From Amycolatopsis vastitatis (GTDB lineage Bacteria > Actinomycetota > Actinomycetes > Mycobacteriales > Pseudonocardiaceae): a stretch of 64,000 nt of DNA. The stretch spans positions 219,049 to 283,048 of the forward strand of contig NZ_NMUL01000031.1 of assembly GCF_002234595.1 (NCBI RefSeq), given 5' to 3'. Positions 60,781 through 64,000 of the stretch are shown here, in pieces. Both the position numbers and the translations under genes were made by a program. How positions within the stretch are numbered: position 1 is the stretch's first letter; each line of letters begins with the position of its first letter. The notes under the pieces were generated by a model. It ran no database searches and had not been told where the DNA came from. It saw only the letters and a list, made by a program, of their open reading frames with translations.

Positions 60781-61437
60781 TCAGAACTCGTCGACGCTGA
60801 TCATGCCGCGCAGCCGGGTCAGCGCCCGGTGCTGCGTCACCCGCACGTTGCCCGGGGAGATGCCGAGCGCCTCGGCGGTCTCGGTGGCCGAGAAGCCGAC
60901 CGCGATGCGCAGGGTGAGGATCTCCTGCTGCACCCGGGGCAGCGACGCGAGCAGCTTGCCCAGGCGGGCGCCGAGGTCGAGGTGCAGCGCGTGGGTCTCG
61001 GGCTCGTTGCCGGCGAGCAGCGGGCGCTCCGGGAGCTCGGGGACGGGCTCGGAGCGGTCGCGGGCGACGGCGCGGTAGGCGTCGGCGACCTTGTTCGCGG
61101 CGATCGCGTGGACGAGGTAGAGGAAGGAGCCGCCGCGGTCCTGGTAGTCGGGGAGTGCCTTGAGCACGGCGAGGCAGACTTCCTGCGCGACATCGTCGGC
61201 CGACAGGTAGGACAGGTCCCGGCCGCCCATCCGGGCCCGGCAGTAGCGGACCACCACCGGCTCGATCATCTGGAGCAGGGAGTGGATGGCGGCCGGGTTG
61301 CCCTCGCCCGCGTCCTTGACGAGGGGGTCGAGGTCCTCCTTGGTGAGCCGCCCGCTGGGCCGGGGCAATGACTCCGGAGTGCGATAATCGCGATCGACGG
61401 AAGTGGATTCTTCGGTGGTCCTCGGCGGTGCTGTCAT
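60781..61437 (-). CDS. SigD-like sigma-70 factor
   Basis: 218 residues. Region 2 contains VRYCRARMGGRDLSYLSADDVAQEVCLAVLKALPDYQ (span) and region 4 SATETAEALGISPGNVRVTQHRAL (span), matching mycobacterial SigD and streptomycete ShbA closely. ShbA directs transcription of the principal sigma gene. The start was set at the ATG giving MTAPP, with GGGGAG upstream. No anti-sigma gene follows it here. Confidence 0.88.
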   Translation of the reverse strand: MTAPPRTTEESTSVDRDYRTPESLPRPSGRLTKEDLDPLVKDAGEGNPAAIHSLLQMIEPVVVRYCRARMGGRDLSYLSADDVAQEVCLAVLKALPDYQDRGGSFLYLVHAIAANKVADAYRAVARDRSEPVPELPERPLLAGNEPETHALHLDLGARLGKLLASLPRVQQEILTLRIAVGFSATETAEALGISPGNVRVTQHRALTRLRGMISVDEF

Positions 61438-61654
61438 GAGTCGTCTCCCCGGCCGACCCTCGACCGTCGCTGCCGGGGGTTCAACACTCCGTAACTGTTC
61501 CATCGCAGATACTCCGAGAGATCTCGGCTGATCTGCGCTCCGTGCGACGCTGGGTAATCGTAAGCACCTCGTGCCGGGTCAGTCCAGATTTCAACGACCA
61601 ATACCCCGTTAGCAGGAGCGACCGTGACGTTACCGCGACCCTGCCGTGCACATT

Positions 61655-61666
61655 GCGATTAATCGC
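61655..61666. repeat. GCGATTAATCGC palindrome, one of three related sites
   Basis: A perfect 12-base palindrome in the gap upstream of the sigma gene. GCGATAATCGC, one base shorter, occurs at 61381-61391 (inside the sigma gene start) and at 62027-62037. Three related sites in under 700 bases suggest a binding site; function is unknown. No gene is seen in 61438-61691. Confidence 0.45.
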
Positions 61667-61691
61667 TTTCAGGATGTGCCGAGTTCACCCG

Positions 61692-61988
61692 TCAGGGGAA
61701 GACGGCCACGGAAGCGGCGGTCACGGTCACGGCCAGCGACGCGATCGCGGGCAGTATCGGGCTCATGGCCACCGGGCGACCGGTCCGCAAGGCCCGTTCG
61801 CGGCGGACCGCGACCGCTGCGAGCAGCGCAGATGTGCTCGCGGAGAGCAGGACTGGTACGAAAGCAGCACCCCAATGGCGCTGGGCTGCGGAATGCAGAA
61901 GAAGTACGGTGCAGGCAGCGGAGGCCAGTGCGGTTCGCCGCCAGGCGAGCCCAGTGCGCTCGGCTTGGGCCCCGGCGGGCGCGGTCAC
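61692..61988 (-). CDS. DUF202-family membrane protein
   Basis: 98 residues from GTG 61988 behind GGGGAG. AERTGLAWRRTALASA is the DUF202 signature, followed by three hydrophobic helices. It belongs to the same family as the next gene upstream, from which it is separated by about 190 bases. Function is unknown; family members are small inner-membrane proteins. Confidence 0.82.
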   Translation of the reverse strand: MTAPAGAQAERTGLAWRRTALASAACTVLLLHSAAQRHWGAAFVPVLLSASTSALLAAVAVRRERALRTGRPVAMSPILPAIASLAVTVTAASVAVFP

Positions 61989-62178
61989 GACCGGCTCCCC
62001 GAGTCGATGACGGTACTTCTGACGTGGCGATAATCGCGAAGAAGCGGTATTCGGCGACGGCGAGGCCGATCGGCAGGGTTGCTCCGTGCGGCCCCTCCCC
62101 GGGCGGGGGAGGCGGTCCGACATCGCCGGGCAGCCGTCGCGGTGTGTGCGGTCCGTGTGCGTCCGGGCCCGGAAACGG

Positions 62179-62547
62179 TCACGAAACCACCAGCAGCACG
62201 GCCGCGGCGACGATCAGAATCAGCAGCCCGCCGGTCAGCACCAGGATCATCAGGCTCCGCGGCAACGGCTCCCCGGCCCGCATCGCGATCTGCACCCGCC
62301 GCCAGCGCGGGTACGCGGTCGCGGCGAGGACCGCGGCCAGTCCGACGCACAACGCGGCGAGCACGGCGCTCGCCGCGGCCGGCGACGGCACCAGCTGGTG
62401 CACTGCCACGCCGCCCGCGAGCAGGCCCAGCGCGGTCCGCAGCCAGGCGAGGAAGGTGCGTTCGTTCGCCAGCGTGAAGCGGTAGTCCGGTTCGCTGCCG
62501 CCCGCGTGGGGCTTGATGTCGTCCGGGTCGGTGTCGTGCGGGGCCAC
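62179..62547 (-). CDS. YidH/DUF202-family membrane protein
   Basis: 122 residues from GTG 62547. DYRFTLANERTFLAWLRTALGLL is the YidH signature (span), with three membrane helices. It starts 11 bases after the GtrA-like gene, so the two form an operon. The function of YidH is not known. Confidence 0.88.
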   Translation of the reverse strand: MAPHDTDPDDIKPHAGGSEPDYRFTLANERTFLAWLRTALGLLAGGVAVHQLVPSPAAASAVLAALCVGLAAVLAATAYPRWRRVQIAMRAGEPLPRSLMILVLTGGLLILIVAAAVLLVVS

Positions 62548-62558
62548 GTCCGCAGACG

Positions 62559-63038
62559 CTAGCCGGTGTGCGCGGCCGTGGCCGGTTCGGCGCGGTGCGC
62601 GAACACCCACCACCGCAGCACGGCGAACCGCACGAACCCGCCGACCAGGCTGGCCAGCAGGAGCGTGCCGGTCTCCTCCCACGACGTCGGCCGGTCGACG
62701 ACCGCGTCGAGGAGTGCCAGCACGGCCGAGCCGTACCCGGCGTAGAAGGCGAAGGTGAGCGCGTCCTGGAGGTGCCGCTTCCCGGCGTTGCTGGGCCGCC
62801 CGGCGAAGGTGACCCGGCGGTGGAACTCGGTGTTGCCGACCGTGGTGACCGCGATCGCGACCAGGTTCGCCACCTGGGAACCGAGCTCGTCGCGCAGCAG
62901 GAGGAACAGGACGGCTTGGACGCCGGTCGTCACCACGCCGGCGACGGCGTACCACGCGGCGTGCGTGCCGAGCTCGTGATGCCGGTCCGGGTCGGTGGCG
63001 AGCAGCCGGTGGTCCGGTGCGCACCTGGTGGTGGCCAT
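62559..63038 (-). CDS. GtrA-family membrane protein
   Basis: 159 residues with four membrane helices. VAGVVTTGVQAVLFLLL and NTEFHRRVTFAG match GtrA. The family is thought to flip or carry lipid-linked sugars for cell-surface polysaccharides. No glycosyltransferase is adjacent, so the substrate cannot be inferred. Confidence 0.88.
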   Translation of the reverse strand: MATTRCAPDHRLLATDPDRHHELGTHAAWYAVAGVVTTGVQAVLFLLLRDELGSQVANLVAIAVTTVGNTEFHRRVTFAGRPSNAGKRHLQDALTFAFYAGYGSAVLALLDAVVDRPTSWEETGTLLLASLVGGFVRFAVLRWWVFAHRAEPATAAHTG

Positions 63039-63057
63039 GATCCCAACCTACCCTGCG

Positions 63058-63073
63058 TTCACAAACTTGTGAA
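63058..63073. promoter_or_regulatory. Inverted repeat in a divergent promoter
   Basis: TTCACAA and TTGTGAA are perfect 7-base arms around AC, 20 bases upstream of the GtrA-like start. AACCGGTT (63081-63088) is a second palindrome nearby. This AT-rich stretch is the likely divergent promoter; the regulator is unknown. Confidence 0.55.
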
Positions 63074-63187
63074 TGTGTTAAACCGGTTGAAGAAATGTGA
63101 TTCCCGCGACACCGCGGGGGTTTCGGTGCCCCGGCCCCGCGGGTAGCTCACCGGGGATGACACTTCCGACGCGCCAGGAGACAGCCC

Positions 63188-63598
63188 GTGAGTGACCGAG
63201 ACTCGGCCGAATCGCAAAGCCTGAGCCCCAGCGAGGCGCTGGACGAGGACGACCTGCGCGTGGATCCGCTGGAAGAGGGCATCGAGCCGCCCGAGCACTG
63301 GAGTGCCGCGAACCGCTACGGCACCACGCCCAGCGAGGTCCGCGAAGGCGAGCCGATCCGGGAGCGCCTGGCCGAAGAGGAGCCGGACACCGAGCCGGAG
63401 CCGGTCCCGGAGCGCCCGCTGGCGGCGACCCCGGCGGCCGAGCTCGACGAGACGATCGAAGACGCGCCACCGGACTTCGAGCCGGTGGTCCCGGACGACG
63501 ACGTGCCGCACCGCCACGCCGACCCCGATCCGGGCGAGCGGGCGGACTACGCCGGCGGATCGGTGGCGGACGCCATTCGCGCGGCCCGCCGCGGCTGA
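63188..63598 (+). CDS. Acidic, largely disordered protein (DUF5709-like)
   Basis: 136 residues from GTG 63188. The sequence is rich in Glu, Asp and Pro, without hydrophobic core segments except a short C-terminal helix (SVADAIRAARRG). EEGIEPPEHWSAANRYGTTPSE resembles the actinobacterial DUF5709 family. No function is known. Confidence 0.75.
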   Translation: MSDRDSAESQSLSPSEALDEDDLRVDPLEEGIEPPEHWSAANRYGTTPSEVREGEPIRERLAEEEPDTEPEPVPERPLAATPAAELDETIEDAPPDFEPVVPDDDVPHRHADPDPGERADYAGGSVADAIRAARRG

Positions 63599-63675
63599 TC
63601 CGCTCAGACTGCACGTCCGTTCGGACGCCCCTAGCGTGGGGCGTGCATCGGACCGCGACGAAGGGAAGGCCGTAG

Positions 63676-63969
63676 ATGCTGACCGTGACCGAAGCCGCCG
63701 CCGAGGCGATCACCGCACTGACCAGCCAAGGGGAGGGCGACGCCGGGCTCCGCCTGGCCGTCCAGAACGCCGACGGCGAAAGCGCCCAGCTGGCGCTGTC
63801 GGTCGCCCCCGAACCGGCGGAGGGTGACAGCGTGCTGGGCGCCGAAGAGGGGCCGAAGGTGTTCCTCGAACCCCAGGCGGCGGCGCTGCTCGACGACAAG
63901 GTGCTCGACGTCCAGGAGGACGAAGCCGGCGGAGTCGCCTTCGCCGTGCTGCCGCAGCACACGAGCTGA
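63676..63969 (+). CDS. HesB/IscA-like protein without cysteines
   Basis: 97 residues from ATG 63676 behind GAAGGGAAGG. LTVTEAAAEAITALTSQ and GLRLAVQNADG match the A-type iron-sulphur carrier fold, but there is no cysteine anywhere, so the three cluster ligands are lost. It cannot work as a standard carrier. It lies after the acidic protein gene and has no Fe-S assembly genes around it. The last 31 bases of the window hold nothing I can name. Confidence 0.75.
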   Translation: MLTVTEAAAEAITALTSQGEGDAGLRLAVQNADGESAQLALSVAPEPAEGDSVLGAEEGPKVFLEPQAAALLDDKVLDVQEDEAGGVAFAVLPQHTS

Positions 63970-64000
63970 CCGCGGCGGACGGGCTGGGCGAGGCGTAAAG

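Noticed and set aside
1..64000. Mobile element or genomic island borders
   Set aside because: No transposase, integrase, tRNA or flanking direct repeats were found. Only part of lipA shows unusual codon use.

Overview
The window is high-GC actinomycete chromosome. The gene order and gene types (SepIVA-type DivIVA protein, EspR-like regulator, MAB_1171c-type membrane protein, SigD-type sigma factor, glycine-riboswitch gcv operon, many starts that look leaderless) point to the Pseudonocardiaceae, and the large intergenic hairpins recall Amycolatopsis. This assignment is inference; no rRNA or other marker gene is present. No tRNA, CRISPR array, transposase, integrase or biosynthetic megasynthase was seen.

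Layout. 1-0.8 kb: the 5' end of a flavin monooxygenase faces a small HTH protein and a Clp-N-domain protein across two palindromic operators. 0.8-4.6 kb: a large HTH-nSTAND-WD40 protein. 4.8-6.9 kb: a HelD/HelR-like RNA polymerase recycling ATPase. 7.1-15.4 kb: a conserved housekeeping block (rsmD, coaD, sepIVA, DUF177, rpmF, rnc, mutM), interrupted by a secreted two-domain guanyl RNase, a sigma factor with a membrane partner, and a PL6 polysaccharide lyase. 15.5-17.8 kb: an EspR-like regulator, an ImmA/IrrE-type zinc protease and a MAB_1171c-type membrane protein. 17.8-22.0 kb: an SMP-30 protein, a PadR/HAAS pair, an alpha/beta hydrolase and a general stress protein.

22.2-26.4 kb: a four-gene gamma-glutamylation operon (glutamine-synthetase-like ligase, class I amidotransferase-type hydrolase, aldehyde dehydrogenase, SDR), probably for polyamine or ethanolamine use, with two matching operators around its promoter. 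26.4-28.0 kb: a small membrane protein and a divergent HTH protein of unknown function. 28.1-36.4 kb: a tandem glycine riboswitch followed by gcvP-gcvT-gcvH-glyA-lipA-sdaA, a route from glycine through serine to pyruvate. 36.6-51 kb: accessory genes, including a GntR regulator, a class A PBP with a degenerate transpeptidase domain, a methyltransferase/MocR pair, a TetX-like monooxygenase, a membrane protein of glycosyltransferase type, a two-domain fatty acyl-CoA reductase, a ferredoxin reductase, a MerR pair and a Bcr/CflA exporter.

51.1-60.7 kb: an apparently complete non-phosphorylative L-fucose pathway (mutarotase, dehydrogenase, lactonase, dehydratase, second dehydrogenase, diketo-acid hydrolase) with its own ABC importer and a FadR-type regulator. 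60.8-64 kb: a SigD-like sigma factor, two DUF202 proteins, a GtrA-like protein, an acidic disordered protein and a HesB-like protein without cysteines.
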